NCBI GenBank assembly: GCA_937973965.1
Contig: CALJJQ010000009.1
Coordinates: forward strand, 1-64,000
Reading direction: 5' to 3'
Source: an uncultured Calothrix sp.
GTDB taxonomy: Bacteria > Cyanobacteriota > Cyanobacteriia > Cyanobacteriales > Nostocaceae
DNA length: 64,000 nucleotides
The notes below the pieces were generated by a model. The model saw only the letters and a program-made list of their open reading frames with translations, was not told the DNA's origin and made no database searches. Position 1 is the first letter of the stretch; every line of letters starts with the position of its first letter. This document shows positions 37,106-45,877 of this stretch, piece after piece. A program made the position numbers and the translations under genes.

Positions 37106-37282
37106 GACTACGGACACGTACTCTTCTGCTAATTTCATCCGTCACCAAGGGAAGTTTTCGAGATATCGGCATTTATTAGGAGTCCCTCAAACAGTTTCAA
37201 AGGCTTGTTTCATGGCTAACATCGGCCCATTAAGACTCAACACAAACTAGCAACCTTTCTACGCCTCAACCGAAACGTAAAG

Positions 37283-37371
37283 CCAGCTAACGGTGAAGTT
37301 GTGCGGCGGCAGACAAGCTCGAACTCTCACCGATAACCTCTGTTCCGTCCGCACCAACGCAGTGTTAGGTG
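37283..37371. repeat. Integron attC-like recombination site
   Basis: An imperfect inverted repeat of about 85 bp. Outer boxes are GCTAAC (286-291) and GTTAGGT (364-370), matching the attC R boxes. Inner boxes GTTGTGCGG (298-306) and its complement CCGCACCAAC (350-358) differ by one extra base, as expected of an attC L box with an extrahelical base; they are separated from the R boxes by short unpaired spacers. The 40-base middle is not conserved. No integrase gene is in the window. Confidence 0.55.
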
Positions 37372-37396
37372 CGTGTGAGCTAAAGACCCAAAAAAG

Positions 37397-37613
37397 TTAC
37401 AGCACTATGTCAATCGTCGCATTTGCTAGCTCTTTTGGTTCCAATTTAATGATGACTACTTGGTCTGTCGAGCAAATTCTTGGGAACGCCCCCAGATTGT
37501 GGACTGTAAGTAATTGCGATCGCAGTCTAACGTTCCCAATCACCTGCTGCGGATTCTTTTGCGCCTTAACGAAATCTAAACTCGTTCGCACATTCATCGA
37601 GCAGGATTCGCAT
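37397..37613 (-). pseudogene. Remnant of a DUF5615-type toxin gene
   Basis: ATG at 37613 gives MRILLDECANEFRFR and then TAA at 37565. MRILLDEC is the characteristic start of PIN-like DUF5615 toxins, which normally follow DUF433 antitoxins with a short overlap, as here. The minus-strand frame beyond the stop continues as a 66-codon ORF with a plausible but unrecognised C-terminus ending TIDIVL. The gene looks rearranged or fused to other DNA. Confidence 0.5.
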
Positions 37614-37820
37614 AGGCTGTCAACATTTCCTTCGCTAATTCAAGGGCTGCGATCGCCTGTTCTCGGCTGACACTGGGGAAATGGTCTAGAAATACCTCTA
37701 ATGAATCACCAGCCTCAAGATAATCAAGCAGGGTTCTAATTGGCACACGAGTCCCTACAAAAACAGGAGCTCCCCTAAAATATCGGGGTCGCTATGCACA
37801 ATTCGGGGTGTAAATGTCAT
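37594..37820 (-). pseudogene. DUF433 antitoxin gene with a one-base frameshift
   Basis: ATG at 37820 starts TFTPRIVHSDPDILG; the frame is then lost at a GGGG run near 37771 where one extra G would restore it. The shifted frame continues APVFVGTRVPIRTLLDYLEA, GDSLEVFLDHFPSVSREQ and ends ANPAR. IVHSDPDILGGAPVFxGTRVPV is the hallmark of DUF433 antitoxins. The total length is one base short of 76 codons. A sequencing error at the homopolymer is possible. Confidence 0.8.
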
Positions 37821-38044
37821 AACAAATTCAGCCAAACGACTGCCAATCCTTGATTGTAATTATATCCTCAAATCACCTGTTTGCACGTAAGTACAGGATT
37901 TTCATTATATTTGCGGATATCCCGAAATTTTCCGTATAAAATCCGAATTATGGACACTATCAAGAATTTCCAGGGTGTTTTTATCTATAGAGCAACCCCC
38001 TAGGTAGGGCTAACTTGCCGTTGCAGAATCACGGCAATGAAACT

Positions 38045-38068
38045 AAACTTAGTTTATAGACTTAGTTT
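38045..38068. promoter_or_regulatory. Putative operator of the Phd/VapC pair
   Basis: AAACTTAGTTT (38045-38055) is a palindrome, and ACTTAGTTT is repeated at 38060-38068, 13 bases before the antitoxin ATG. Paired sites ahead of Phd/YefM operons usually bind the antitoxin for autorepression. Binding here is inference. Confidence 0.45.
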
Positions 38069-38080
38069 TTTTAAGAACGT

Positions 38081-38326
38081 ATGGAAACTGTAAATATTCA
38101 TCAAGCCAAGACCAACCTTTCTCGTTTATTGTCCCGTGTAGAACAGGGAGAGGAAATCGTTATTTCCAACCGAGGTATCCCCATTGCTAAACTTGTCCCT
38201 TTTCGGACATCCTTAGATCGACGGTCTAGTTTGGGACAAGATCGAGGTATGTTTACTGTACCAGATGACTTTAATGCCCCTTTACCAGAAGATATTTTGG
38301 TAGCATTTGAAGGTGGTGCAGAGTGA
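38081..38326 (+). CDS. Phd/YefM family antitoxin
   Basis: 81 residues. The N-terminus (METVNIHQAKTNLSRLLSRV) and EEIVISNRGIPIAKLVP form the Phd/YefM DNA-binding fold; the C-terminal part (about 50-81) is acidic and would wrap the toxin. It should neutralise the PIN toxin encoded next and repress the operon with it. The stop codon overlaps the toxin's GTG start by four bases, indicating translational coupling. Confidence 0.92.
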   Translation: METVNIHQAKTNLSRLLSRVEQGEEIVISNRGIPIAKLVPFRTSLDRRSSLGQDRGMFTVPDDFNAPLPEDILVAFEGGAE

Positions 38327-38718
38327 GACTTTTGCTGGATACACAGTGCTGGTTATGGTGGTTTGCTCAACCAGAAAAGTTAAATGAGAACGTGATTGAG
38401 CAAATTGTGGATGAAACCAATGAAGTATGGTTATCAGTTGCCAGTGTTTGGGAGATGGGAATTAAAGTTTCCATTGGTAAGTTGCCACTGCCAAAGCAAA
38501 TAGATGATTATGTCTCTACTCGCATGACTCAACTAGGAGCTAGATCGTTAGAAATCACCGCTTCTCATGCTTTGCGGGTGGCTGCATTACCTTTACATCA
38601 TCGTGACCCTTTTGACAGAATGCTAATTGCCCAAGCTCAGGTAGAAGACATGACACTTGTGAGTGCAGATTCAACATTTAAGCAATATCAAGTCTCTTTG
38701 CTCTGGGCAGCTAGCTAG
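38323..38718 (+). CDS. VapC-type PIN domain toxin
   Basis: 131 residues, GTG start overlapping the antitoxin stop. PIN nuclease acids are visible: D6 in LLLDTQCWLWW, Glu in SVWEMGIK near 44, Asp in HRDPFDRMLIAQA near 93-97 and Asp in SADSTF near 114-115. VapC toxins cleave tRNA or rRNA with Mg2+ when freed from antitoxin. All catalytic acids are present, so the module looks intact, unlike the DUF433/DUF5615 pair 500 bases upstream. Such pairs stabilise mobile DNA or respond to stress. Confidence 0.93.
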   Translation: MRLLLDTQCWLWWFAQPEKLNENVIEQIVDETNEVWLSVASVWEMGIKVSIGKLPLPKQIDDYVSTRMTQLGARSLEITASHALRVAALPLHHRDPFDRMLIAQAQVEDMTLVSADSTFKQYQVSLLWAAS

Positions 38719-39052
38719 TTCCTAGTTTTGATCAAGCTTCAAAATTGGTATCAGAAAACCACATAAAACCGCCGCGATCACCATCAGTTACTGGGCAGTT
38801 AAAATAAATAAAAATCTCACTTTCGGGTTACTAAACCATCGCCGCTCATCCCTCTAGACTAACATCATAACTAGATTTCGAGCGAACGAATCGCACCTTT
38901 ATTGCTGCTTTGGTATCGCAACTACTGTTCACCCTTAATTTTTCGTATCATTTCAAAACCGCCAAATATACTAACCAGCAGAAAGCTTCCTCCTATAAAT
39001 ATCGCATATAAATATCGCATAAGGTCGCCTATCGTATAGCTTCTGTAGAACT
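38719..39052. other. Spacer with possible membrane micro-protein
   Basis: Between convergent vapC and methyltransferase genes. The minus strand holds a 32-codon hydrophobic ORF (38922-39020); nearer vapC the minus strand reads RDERRWFSNPKVRFLF and VIAAVLCGFLIPIL interrupted by stops, perhaps debris of a small membrane protein gene. Confidence 0.45.
38922..39020 (-). CDS. Possible 32-residue membrane micro-protein
   Basis: ATG at 39020, 33 bases behind the methyltransferase stop, opens 32 codons: MRYLYAIFIGGSFLLVSIFG then GFEMIRKIKGEQ. One hydrophobic helix with a basic end suits a single-pass membrane peptide. The start region contains a 13-base tandem duplication (ATGCGATATTTAT). No strong Shine-Dalgarno. 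Not recognised. Confidence 0.35.
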   Translation of the reverse strand: MRYLYAIFIGGSFLLVSIFGGFEMIRKIKGEQ

Positions 39053-40066
39053 CTATTTAATTCCAATCACCATCGAGTCTGGTCCAACGAGCGGCTCAAC
39101 CCGTGTCTGAGAAAAACCAGCCTCTTTCATCCATTTAGAACAGTCGGCACCTGTGTAGTCGAAGCCTCCTGGCGTTTCGATCAGCATATTGAGACTCATC
39201 ATCAGCCCAAAGGCATTTTTTGAGCGGTCATCATCAATTAGTGCTTCGTATATGACGAGGGCGCCTCCAGTTGGGACGGCATCGAATGCCTTTGCAATAA
39301 GCATTTTCTTTGTCGGCAGATCCCAGTCGTGCAGAATGTGTCCCATCAGCACCACGTCAGCTTTGGGAAGATCGTGCTTGAAAAAATCACCAGGCACAAA
39401 CGACAGGCGGTCTGCTACTCCTAATGTCGTGATGTACTCCTCAAAGAAAGGAGCAACCTGGGGCAAGTCAAACCCAAAGCCCTGTAAATGCGTGTTTGCT
39501 TGCACAATCTGAACCGCCAAGTCACCTTGGGCTGTGCCTACATCGACGAATGTGCGGTAGTTTTGCCAAGGAAAGGTTAGTGCGATCGCTACATTAGCAC
39601 TCCGGCTCCCCCCTGACATGGCACACAGAAATTCCTTTAAGCGGTCTGGGTCGGCATAGAGAGTTTCAAACAAGCCGGGACCACCCATTTTCAATTCGTT
39701 TTGCGGTTGTCCTGTGCGGAGCGCCTCAGTTAGATGACCCCAGAAGGGATACAAGCGGTGATTCGCCATTTCTAGCATTCCTCCAATGTATGACGGCTTG
39801 CTTCGATCAAGGAATAGATTGGTCTCAATCGTATTCGAGTAGATATCTCCCGTGCGTTCTAAAAACCCAAGTGCGACTAATGCATCGAGGAAGTCCCGTG
39901 CCGAGCGCGGGTGCAGCCCCACAAGACTGCTGATTACGTCAAATGGTTGAGCAGCATCTGCAAGTTTAGTAAATAGGTCTATCTCAATTGCACTCAATAG
40001 CGTCTTTGATGCCCAGAAAGCTAGCCCTGTTTGCAAGATTCTCTCTGGGCTTGGTTGTTTACTCAT
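39053..40066 (-). CDS. SAM-dependent O-methyltransferase (caffeate/acetylserotonin OMT-like)
   Basis: 337 residues. An N-terminal winged-helix dimerisation domain (about 1-100, with [20 protein letters not shown]) precedes the class I methyltransferase fold: [14 protein letters not shown] near 175 is the SAM loop, [25 protein letters not shown] near 225-250 contains the conserved DxxLxxxxLHDW segment and catalytic His. Homologues methylate phenolics, polyketides or carotenoid-pathway intermediates. By eye the gene is about half G+C, clearly richer than its neighbours, and HIP1 is rare, suggesting acquisition from another lineage. No biosynthetic partners are adjacent. Confidence 0.9.
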   Translation of the reverse strand: MSKQPSPERILQTGLAFWASKTLLSAIEIDLFTKLADAAQPFDVISSLVGLHPRSARDFLDALVALGFLERTGDIYSNTIETNLFLDRSKPSYIGGMLEMANHRLYPFWGHLTEALRTGQPQNELKMGGPGLFETLYADPDRLKEFLCAMSGGSRSANVAIALTFPWQNYRTFVDVGTAQGDLAVQIVQANTHLQGFGFDLPQVAPFFEEYITTLGVADRLSFVPGDFFKHDLPKADVVLMGHILHDWDLPTKKMLIAKAFDAVPTGGALVIYEALIDDDRSKNAFGLMMSLNMLIETPGGFDYTGADCSKWMKEAGFSQTRVEPLVGPDSMVIGIK

Positions 40067-40486
40067 GTTGTTCTCCTAAGACCTAAAAGTCGCCCTCAGA
40101 TATTATTTCTTATTATGATAGGTTTCCCAACTATTTATTCTGAGGGGGTGACAAGGTGGATGTAACCTAGGTAGGGCAAGTCTTTCGTCTTAACGGTTGC
40201 TGAAAAGATGAAAATTAATTTTAGCGATCACTCAACGGGAGAATGGGAGTTTTAAGCACTGGTGGATCGAAAAATATTAGTGTTGGCTTTTTTGGGGAGT
40301 TCCTGGATTTGAGATATGAGTTCAGCTAACGACATTTGATAATCTCCTCGTCTGAGGGCTGATGAAAGGAAGCGATCACCCTCTCATTTTAGAGGGTATT
40401 TATGAAGCCTCTGTCGAACCCTACATCCAACTCCCGATTCTCGACTCCCAACTGCCTGTTCAATAAATGGTATTATCTTTCCTGCA
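40067..40486. other. Spacer between methyltransferase and pyrB
   Basis: Holds a possible 27-codon fragment (40252-40335, minus) and otherwise no gene. The pyrB promoter should lie here. Confidence 0.5.
40252..40335 (-). pseudogene. Fragment of a small antitoxin-like protein gene
   Basis: ATG at 40335 with GAGGAG eleven bases ahead reads MSLAELISQIQELPKKAN and stops after 27 codons. The start resembles short cyanobacterial proteins of the DUF2281/antitoxin kind, which are about 60-80 residues, so this would be a truncated remnant. The match is by eye. Confidence 0.3.
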
Positions 40487-41554
40487 ATGCATTCAACAGT
40501 GGCACAAATGCGATCTCGTCGAGAAGCCGCGCAGAGCGGGTCAACGTCAAATTGGAATCGTCACCACATTCTTTCCCTCGCGGATTTTACCCCAGGGGAA
40601 TATAACACAGTTTTACAGACTGCAACTAGTTTACAAGAAGTGCTTTCTGGCAAGATGAAAAAAGTCCCCACCCTTCAGGGACAACTGGTGACTAACCTCT
40701 TTTTTGAACCATCTACCCGTACCCGCAGTAGTTTTGAACTAGCAGCGAAACGCTTAAGTGCAGATATTCTCAACTTTGCCGCAGCCACATCCTCCATGAC
40801 CAAGGGAGAAACAATTCTCGATACCGCGAAAACCTATTTGGCAATGGGTACGGATATCATGGTGATTCGCCACAAAGAAGCAGGAGTACCCCAGGCGATC
40901 GCTGCGGAAATGGATCGACTGGGTGTTCGGGTCGGTATTCTCAATGCTGGTGATGGACAACACGAACACCCTTCCCAAGCTCTACTGGATCTTTTTACCA
41001 TTTGTAATTTAATTGACCCTGGTCAACCTTGTATCGAATTGCTTCAGGGGAAAAAAATTGCCATTGTTGGGGATATACTCCATTCCCGTGTTGCTCGTTC
41101 TAATATTTGGAGTTTAACTGCCAGTGGAGCAGAAGTCCATCTTGCTGCACCACCGACCTTGTTACCCAAATGGTTTGAGGATTTTGTCAAACAACCAGAA
41201 TCTCACCCAACAGCTGGTTTACCTCGTCATTTACAGATACACTGGCAACTGGAACCAGCCCTCCGGAATGCGGATTTTGTCATGACCCTACGGTTACAAA
41301 AAGAGCGCATGACCGCCCATCTGATTCCTAGTTTACGGGAATACCACCAACAGTTTGGTATCACCCGCAGTCGTCTCCAACTTTGTCAACCGGATGTGAA
41401 GGTTTTACACCCAGGTCCAGTGAATCGGGGTGTGGAAATTAGTTCGGATTTAATGGATGACCCCCAATTTAGTCTAATTCAATCCCAGGTTACTAGTGGG
41501 ATTGCTGTACGAATGGCTTTGCTCTACCTCATCGGTCGCGGACAGGGGGATTGA
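40487..41554 (+). CDS. pyrB: Aspartate carbamoyltransferase catalytic subunit
   Basis: PyrB condenses carbamoyl phosphate and aspartate in pyrimidine synthesis. [13 protein letters not shown] near 71-83 and [13 protein letters not shown] near 97-109 are the carbamoyl-phosphate and catalytic regions; [14 protein letters not shown] and [14 protein letters not shown] are also present. Cyanobacterial homologues start a few residues before [12 protein letters not shown]. Here the ATG at 40487 or 40508 adds 10-20 Arg/Ser-rich residues encoded by repeat-like DNA (TCGTCGAGAAGCCGCGCAGA), suggesting a repeat insertion displaced the original start. The stop is two bases from the convergent gene's stop. 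Confidence 0.94.
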   Translation: MHSTVAQMRSRREAAQSGSTSNWNRHHILSLADFTPGEYNTVLQTATSLQEVLSGKMKKVPTLQGQLVTNLFFEPSTRTRSSFELAAKRLSADILNFAAATSSMTKGETILDTAKTYLAMGTDIMVIRHKEAGVPQAIAAEMDRLGVRVGILNAGDGQHEHPSQALLDLFTICNLIDPGQPCIELLQGKKIAIVGDILHSRVARSNIWSLTASGAEVHLAAPPTLLPKWFEDFVKQPESHPTAGLPRHLQIHWQLEPALRNADFVMTLRLQKERMTAHLIPSLREYHQQFGITRSRLQLCQPDVKVLHPGPVNRGVEISSDLMDDPQFSLIQSQVTSGIAVRMALLYLIGRGQGD

Positions 41555-41556
41555 TT

Positions 41557-41817
41557 TTATGCGTTGAGATTGGCTTGAGCTTGTAACCACGGATCAACGG
41601 GTTGGCCATCTTTACGATGTAATTCGATTTCAATGACCATGACCAGTTTGGAACCGGGAGGTGCCGGTTTTTGGTGAAAGATGATGTCAAAATCAGCCGG
41701 GTTTTGATTATGTTCCTTGAGCCAATCTTGAACTTTGGTCGTAGCAAAAAAAGATTGTCCCGTCTCGAACATACGGGTAATCTGCATTTGTAAAGAGTAA
41801 GGATCTAAACGGGGCAT
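41557..41817 (-). CDS. Conserved small cyanobacterial protein, 86 residues
   Basis: A soluble 86-residue protein (MPRLDPYSLQMQITRMFETG..., FHQKPAPPGSKLVMVIEIEL). No signal peptide or catalytic motif; it appears to be a small alpha/beta domain. Its 3' end meets that of pyrB with only two bases between, so neither has room for a private terminator. Family not recognised with certainty. Confidence 0.75.
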   Translation of the reverse strand: MPRLDPYSLQMQITRMFETGQSFFATTKVQDWLKEHNQNPADFDIIFHQKPAPPGSKLVMVIEIELHRKDGQPVDPWLQAQANLNA

Positions 41818-41978
41818 TTTCCCACCTATTTTTATGGATAGAATACAGGATACAGGATGACAATTTGGTCATTGATCTACTGTTGACGGTTGACTGTTGA
41901 CGGTTAACTGTCATCCATCAAAAGGAGTGAATATACAAATTAAAAGAGCAATAACTTATTCTCCCATTACTCGACTAG

Positions 41979-42110
41979 TAAGTAGGTAGGTACAATTAAA
42001 CATAAAACCACACAACCAATCATTCGGCGAAAAGCCTTACCTCCGTACAGACGCGATTATTGCGTCTCTCCCTAGTACAGACGCGATATATCGCGTCTCT
42101 CCCTACTTCC
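41979..42110. mobile_element. MITE-like element, family A copy 4 (inverted, damaged)
   Basis: Begins TAAGTAGGTAGGTACAATTAA and carries two family P palindromes, the first with a deletion, the second perfect. The far terminal repeat is missing, cut off at the junction with a family C element. Confidence 0.65.
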
Positions 42111-42216
42111 TTCACCACATTAATTTTAATGCCTTAGAAAAGTTTGTAGTAGCGCTTATAGCAACTTAATATTACAGCTTTTTCCGAGCTAGAGCCACAA
42201 CTACAAACCTCTCATC
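42110..42216. mobile_element. MITE-like element, family C copy (inverted)
   Basis: Its reverse complement, GAGAGGTTTGTAGTTGTGGC to AATTAATGTGGTGAAGG, aligns with copies at 43457 and 13273. Confidence 0.55.
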
Positions 42217-42241
42217 AAGTAAAAAGATGCTAACTTGCTAA

Positions 42242-43150
42242 CTATTCTACTGCGACTTTAACTGGAGCAACCGCAACCTGATTAGTCAGAGTTTCGCTGG
42301 TGTTGAGTGCATTACTGTGAATCGCTTTCCACCACAAACTGGTTGCAGGAATAACCCCAAAAACGCATCCTAAAGTCACTGGGACAAAAAAGCCAGCACC
42401 TAAACTTAAACCCGCAGCAAAGGCGAAATTACTTAAATAAACAATAATCGGTACAGTTAAATGCGATCGCTTGAGTTGAATCTGAGCATTACGCCATAAA
42501 ATCGCTGCTACACCCATAAATAAAGCGCTGGTTCCGAACCAACCTAGGTAGTTTTGATAGGGTGTACCATAAAAAGCACCAGGTGTAGCCCAAGCCCAAA
42601 ATGGCATAATTGTCTGACTCATAGCTGGTTCGAGGGCAAAATCCCAACAAGTGAACAGTATCGCTCCCACAACTACTGCTCCAATTTGCCGTTTCCAAGT
42701 CGGGTTTTGACTAACACTCAAACCCGCGCGAGCAATTAAATAGGCAGAAAGACCCACATAAAACCACGACAAAGGAATGGTAAAAGGTACTAAACCAGCG
42801 ATTTTGTAGCCTAAACCACTCAAATAACTGTAATTACCGAAGGGGAAACCCGTACTTGTACCCAGTAGTTCGCTACCAACAGATATGAAAATGGCTGGTA
42901 ACATAAAACTGAGCCATCTTGTTAATCCCAGCGTCCTGAAGGCAAAAATTGATACTGCTATAGTGCCTAAGACGATATCTACCACACCTCCGTCTGTCAA
43001 ACTTAGGTGCATTGCTTTTTCGCCCACATCACCCCAATTCAGGACAAAGTTTGCATTGGGAATAACAATTAAAATTCCTACTAATCCAAATACTTTCGCG
43101 AGTATATGCCCTGTTAAGCATACACGTTCTACAATTACAACTTTTCTCAT
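42242..43150 (-). CDS. cruF: Carotenoid 1,2-hydratase CruF
   Basis: CruF hydrates the psi end of gamma-carotene-type intermediates, giving the 1'-hydroxyl needed for myxoxanthophyll-type carotenoid glycosides. The 302 residues form about eight membrane helices. Family features include GTSTGFPFGNYSYL near 112-125, LSWFYVGLSAYL near 143 and CWDFALEPAMS near 171-181, where the conserved acidic pair is probably catalytic. The His/Trp-rich FWAWATPGAFYGTPYQNYLGW follows. The glycosyltransferase partner CruG is not adjacent. The start is the first ATG. Confidence 0.9.
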   Translation of the reverse strand: MRKVVIVERVCLTGHILAKVFGLVGILIVIPNANFVLNWGDVGEKAMHLSLTDGGVVDIVLGTIAVSIFAFRTLGLTRWLSFMLPAIFISVGSELLGTSTGFPFGNYSYLSGLGYKIAGLVPFTIPLSWFYVGLSAYLIARAGLSVSQNPTWKRQIGAVVVGAILFTCWDFALEPAMSQTIMPFWAWATPGAFYGTPYQNYLGWFGTSALFMGVAAILWRNAQIQLKRSHLTVPIIVYLSNFAFAAGLSLGAGFFVPVTLGCVFGVIPATSLWWKAIHSNALNTSETLTNQVAVAPVKVAVE

Positions 43151-43620
43151 GAGAATCCCTTAATCAAGATATGCCCTATGGCTACTATGCTGCTAACAGT
43201 TTACAAATGTTTAAGAAAATTTTTAACCTAATTTTGGGTTTTGGGCAAAATCATGACTAGGAATTTGCGGAACCCAGACATGATGGGTAAGGAAGTAGGG
43301 AGTTGTGAATAAATCAATATAATTCTCTAGCTGGAGTTCGGAAGGATGGTTAACCGATAGTATTGGGTCTGTAGGGAGATACGGGGATTTTGCTCTTCCT
43401 AGGTGTTTAAATCAAAAATCTAGTATTCTAATATTCTCAATTGCTGGTCTTTTCCGATTACTCCACCACATAGGTTATGAGATGTATGAAGTGGGGTAAT
43501 AGTAGCTCTAGCTCCGAAAAAGCTGTAATATTCAAGACGCTAAAGCGCTATTACGTGCCTTTCTTTTTCCGCAAACCCTATTAAATCCAAAATCCAAAAT
43601 TGTTTGATTTGAATGACACA
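43151..43620. other. Spacer with family C element
   Basis: Lies between divergent genes. Family C copy at 43457-43583; otherwise no gene. Confidence 0.6.
43457..43583. mobile_element. MITE-like element, family C copy
   Basis: Starts TTACTCCACCACATAGG, contains AGTAGCTCTAGCTCCG and GCTAAAGCGCTATTACGTGCC. The right end is less clear than in the copy at 13273. Confidence 0.55.
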
Positions 43621-44064
43621 ATGGTTCAATTCCAAAGTTTACCGTGGATATCACTGATATTAATGTTGCTCACCTATTGTAGTTTGGGTTGGAATTTAGC
43701 AAATGCAAAACCGTCACTATATGGGTGGGGATTGATTGCGATCGCCATCTTTTTATTGATTGAATTATTAACTATACCCTGGAAAAAGTTAAATTACTAT
43801 TCCCTGATTCTATTTCGCTCGGCTTTGCGCAGTTTCTTGATTTCGATTTTGGCTGCTTTGTTACTATTTCTGATGATTTCCAGATTTCGTCTATTTCTAG
43901 ATGTCCTGGTTATCCTTGCAGCCACAATTTTGGCACGCATCGACTTTCAAACGACAAAGTTCTCGCGAACCCAGACTTTTTGGACTTTGGCTGGTTTATC
44001 CCTAACTGGTTTGTTGATCGGATTCATGCTGGAACAATTGGATTTGGGATTTTGGATGAGGTAG
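43621..44064 (+). CDS. Hypothetical membrane protein
   Basis: From the ATG at 43621 (MVQFQSLPWISL) it has 147 residues and about four or five hydrophobic helices (about 8-25, 35-52, 62-85, 88-107, 122-140). A TTG start at 43600 would add seven residues. No motif identifies it; Arg/Lys-rich loops suggest the inner membrane. It lies 50 bases before leuC on the same strand, so co-transcription is possible. Function unknown. Confidence 0.65.
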   Translation: MVQFQSLPWISLILMLLTYCSLGWNLANAKPSLYGWGLIAIAIFLLIELLTIPWKKLNYYSLILFRSALRSFLISILAALLLFLMISRFRLFLDVLVILAATILARIDFQTTKFSRTQTFWTLAGLSLTGLLIGFMLEQLDLGFWMR

Positions 44065-44114
44065 AGACCGTTTTTTGCTAATATCGAAGATCCGACCGCA
44101 TTACGGATGTCAAG

Positions 44115-45524
44115 ATGAGCAAAGGAACCTTATTCGATAAAGTTTGGGATTTACATACAGTTGGTGTGCTACCTTCTGGACAAACACAGTTATTTATCGG
44201 CTTACACCTAATCCATGAAGTCACCAGTCCCCAAGCCTTTGCCATGTTGCGGGAACGCGGTTTAAAAGTCCTGTTTCCGGAACGTACTGTGGCTACGGTT
44301 GATCATATTGTTCCCACCGCTAATCAAGCCCGTCCCTTTGCTGATACTTTAGCAGAGGAGATGATGCAAGAACTAGAAAAAAATGTTCAGGAACACAATA
44401 TTCGCTTTTACAATATCGGTTCCGGTAATCAGGGTATTGTCCATGTCATTGCTCCAGAACTGGGATTAACCCAACCAGGGATGACTATAGCCTGTGGAGA
44501 TAGCCATACTTCTACCCACGGTGCATTTGGAGCGATCGCATTTGGTATTGGTACAAGTCAAGTCCGTGATGTGTTGGCTTCCCAAACCCTTTCCCTGTCT
44601 AAATTAAAAGTCCGCAAAATTGAGGTCAACGGTGTTCTGAAACCGGGTGTTTACGCTAAAGATGTAATTTTACATATAATCCATACCCTAGGTGTTAAAG
44701 GTGGGGTCAGCTATGCCTATGAATACGCTGGTAGCACCTTTGCCAATATGAATATGGAAGAGCGGATGACCGTCTGTAATATGTCCATCGAAGGGGGAGC
44801 TAGGTGCGGTTATGTCAACCCTGACCAAGTTACCTATGATTACCTCCAAAACCGGGAATTCGCTCCCCAAGGTGGGGACTGGGACAAAGCCGTAGCTTGG
44901 TGGGATTCTCTGCGTAGTGATGTCGATGCGGTGTATGATGATGTGGTTGTGTTTAATGCTGAAGATATCCCCCCCACGGTAACTTGGGGAATTACTCCGG
45001 GACAAGGTATCGGTATTGACCAGATAATCCCTTCCCCTGATTATCTTCCTGAAGAGGAACGATTTATCGCCAAAGAAGCCTACGAATACATGGATTTAGC
45101 CCCCGGACAACCGATTCGCGGCACAAAAATCGATGTTTGCTTCATCGGTAGTTGTACCAATGGACGGATTAGTGATCTGCGGGAAGCGGCAAAAGTAGCT
45201 CAAGGTCGTCGAGTCGCCAATGGAATTAAAGCCTTTGTTGTCCCTGGTTCGGAACGGGTCAAAAAACAAGCGGAAGCCGAAGGACTTGACCGTATATTTA
45301 CGGAAGCTGGTTTTGAATGGCGTGAACCCGGTTGTTCCATGTGTTTAGCCATGAATCCTGATAAACTCATGGGCAGACAAATTAGTGCTTCCTCCTCCAA
45401 CCGTAATTTTAAAGGTCGTCAAGGTTCCGCTTCCGGACGGACTTTATTGATGAGTCCAGCGATGGTTGCTGCTGCTGCGATCGCTGGTGAAGTCACCGAT
45501 GTCCGTGAGTTTTTGCAAGGGTGA
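44115..45524 (+). CDS. leuC: 3-isopropylmalate dehydratase large subunit
   Basis: LeuC with LeuD isomerises 2-isopropylmalate to 3-isopropylmalate in leucine synthesis, using a 4Fe-4S cluster. The 469 residues match the family. Cluster ligands are Cys in [10 protein letters not shown] near 346 and the two Cys of [11 protein letters not shown] near 406-409; [13 protein letters not shown] near 129-141 and [12 protein letters not shown] near 428-439 are substrate and cluster motifs. LeuD is not within the window, which is common in cyanobacteria. The ATG is in a good context with AAG(A)TG spacing. Confidence 0.95.
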   Translation: MSKGTLFDKVWDLHTVGVLPSGQTQLFIGLHLIHEVTSPQAFAMLRERGLKVLFPERTVATVDHIVPTANQARPFADTLAEEMMQELEKNVQEHNIRFYNIGSGNQGIVHVIAPELGLTQPGMTIACGDSHTSTHGAFGAIAFGIGTSQVRDVLASQTLSLSKLKVRKIEVNGVLKPGVYAKDVILHIIHTLGVKGGVSYAYEYAGSTFANMNMEERMTVCNMSIEGGARCGYVNPDQVTYDYLQNREFAPQGGDWDKAVAWWDSLRSDVDAVYDDVVVFNAEDIPPTVTWGITPGQGIGIDQIIPSPDYLPEEERFIAKEAYEYMDLAPGQPIRGTKIDVCFIGSCTNGRISDLREAAKVAQGRRVANGIKAFVVPGSERVKKQAEAEGLDRIFTEAGFEWREPGCSMCLAMNPDKLMGRQISASSSNRNFKGRQGSASGRTLLMSPAMVAAAAIAGEVTDVREFLQG

Positions 45525-45547
45525 ACAGTCGGGTCGGGTTTCTTATT

Positions 45548-45877
45548 TTAGGAACCCAATTTAAAGGCTTCAATAAACAAGCTGTAAATAAAACCGATTT
45601 TGAAAATATTAATCATTTCCACCCATCCCCCCCTTTTCATGCTGGAACGGCGATAAAATATGAAGCTAATGATTTCCGCTACGGCTGTAAGGATTGCGGC
45701 AATATAAATATCCAGGGTTGCGCGTTGTCCCGCAGTCGTGGAAATCGCAGTTCCCATGAAAACCCCAAACAGAAAACTGATGATAATCATGGAGATGCGT
45801 CTCCAGGGGTTCGATAACCATTGTTGAGAACGTTGCGCGATCGCACTTACGAGTATATTTAAACGAGTATCTTGCAT
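45548..45877 (-). CDS. ycf20: DUF565/Ycf20 family protein
   Basis: From the ATG at 45877 (MQDTRLNILV) 109 residues, typical of Ycf20, found in cyanobacteria, algal plastids and plants. Conserved features visible: LSNPWRRISMIIISFLFGVF (two-helix start), GTAISTTAGQRATLDI and the tail FKIGFIYSLFIEAFKLGS. It has two or three membrane helices. Plant homologues affect non-photochemical quenching. The longer open frame to 45964 is not conserved in type. Converges with leuC. Confidence 0.9.
   Translation of the reverse strand: MQDTRLNILVSAIAQRSQQWLSNPWRRISMIIISFLFGVFMGTAISTTAGQRATLDIYIAAILTAVAEIISFIFYRRSSMKRGGWVEMINIFKIGFIYSLFIEAFKLGS

Larger units (their letters stand above)
36678..37282. other. 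Accessory-region spacer
   Basis: Contains the IS630 remnant (36761-36945) and inverted repeat E (37033-37105). No intact gene. Confidence 0.6.
41818..42241. other. Repeat-filled spacer
   Basis: Contains GTTGACGGTTGACTGTTGAC tandem units (about 41878-41912), a damaged family A element (41979-42110) fused end to end with an inverted family C element (42110-42216). Confidence 0.65.

Noticed and set aside
37397-37597. 66-codon ORF as an intact gene
   Set aside because: Its upstream part is out-of-frame DNA of the DUF5615 remnant; its C-terminal half matches no family I know, so it is treated as part of the debris.
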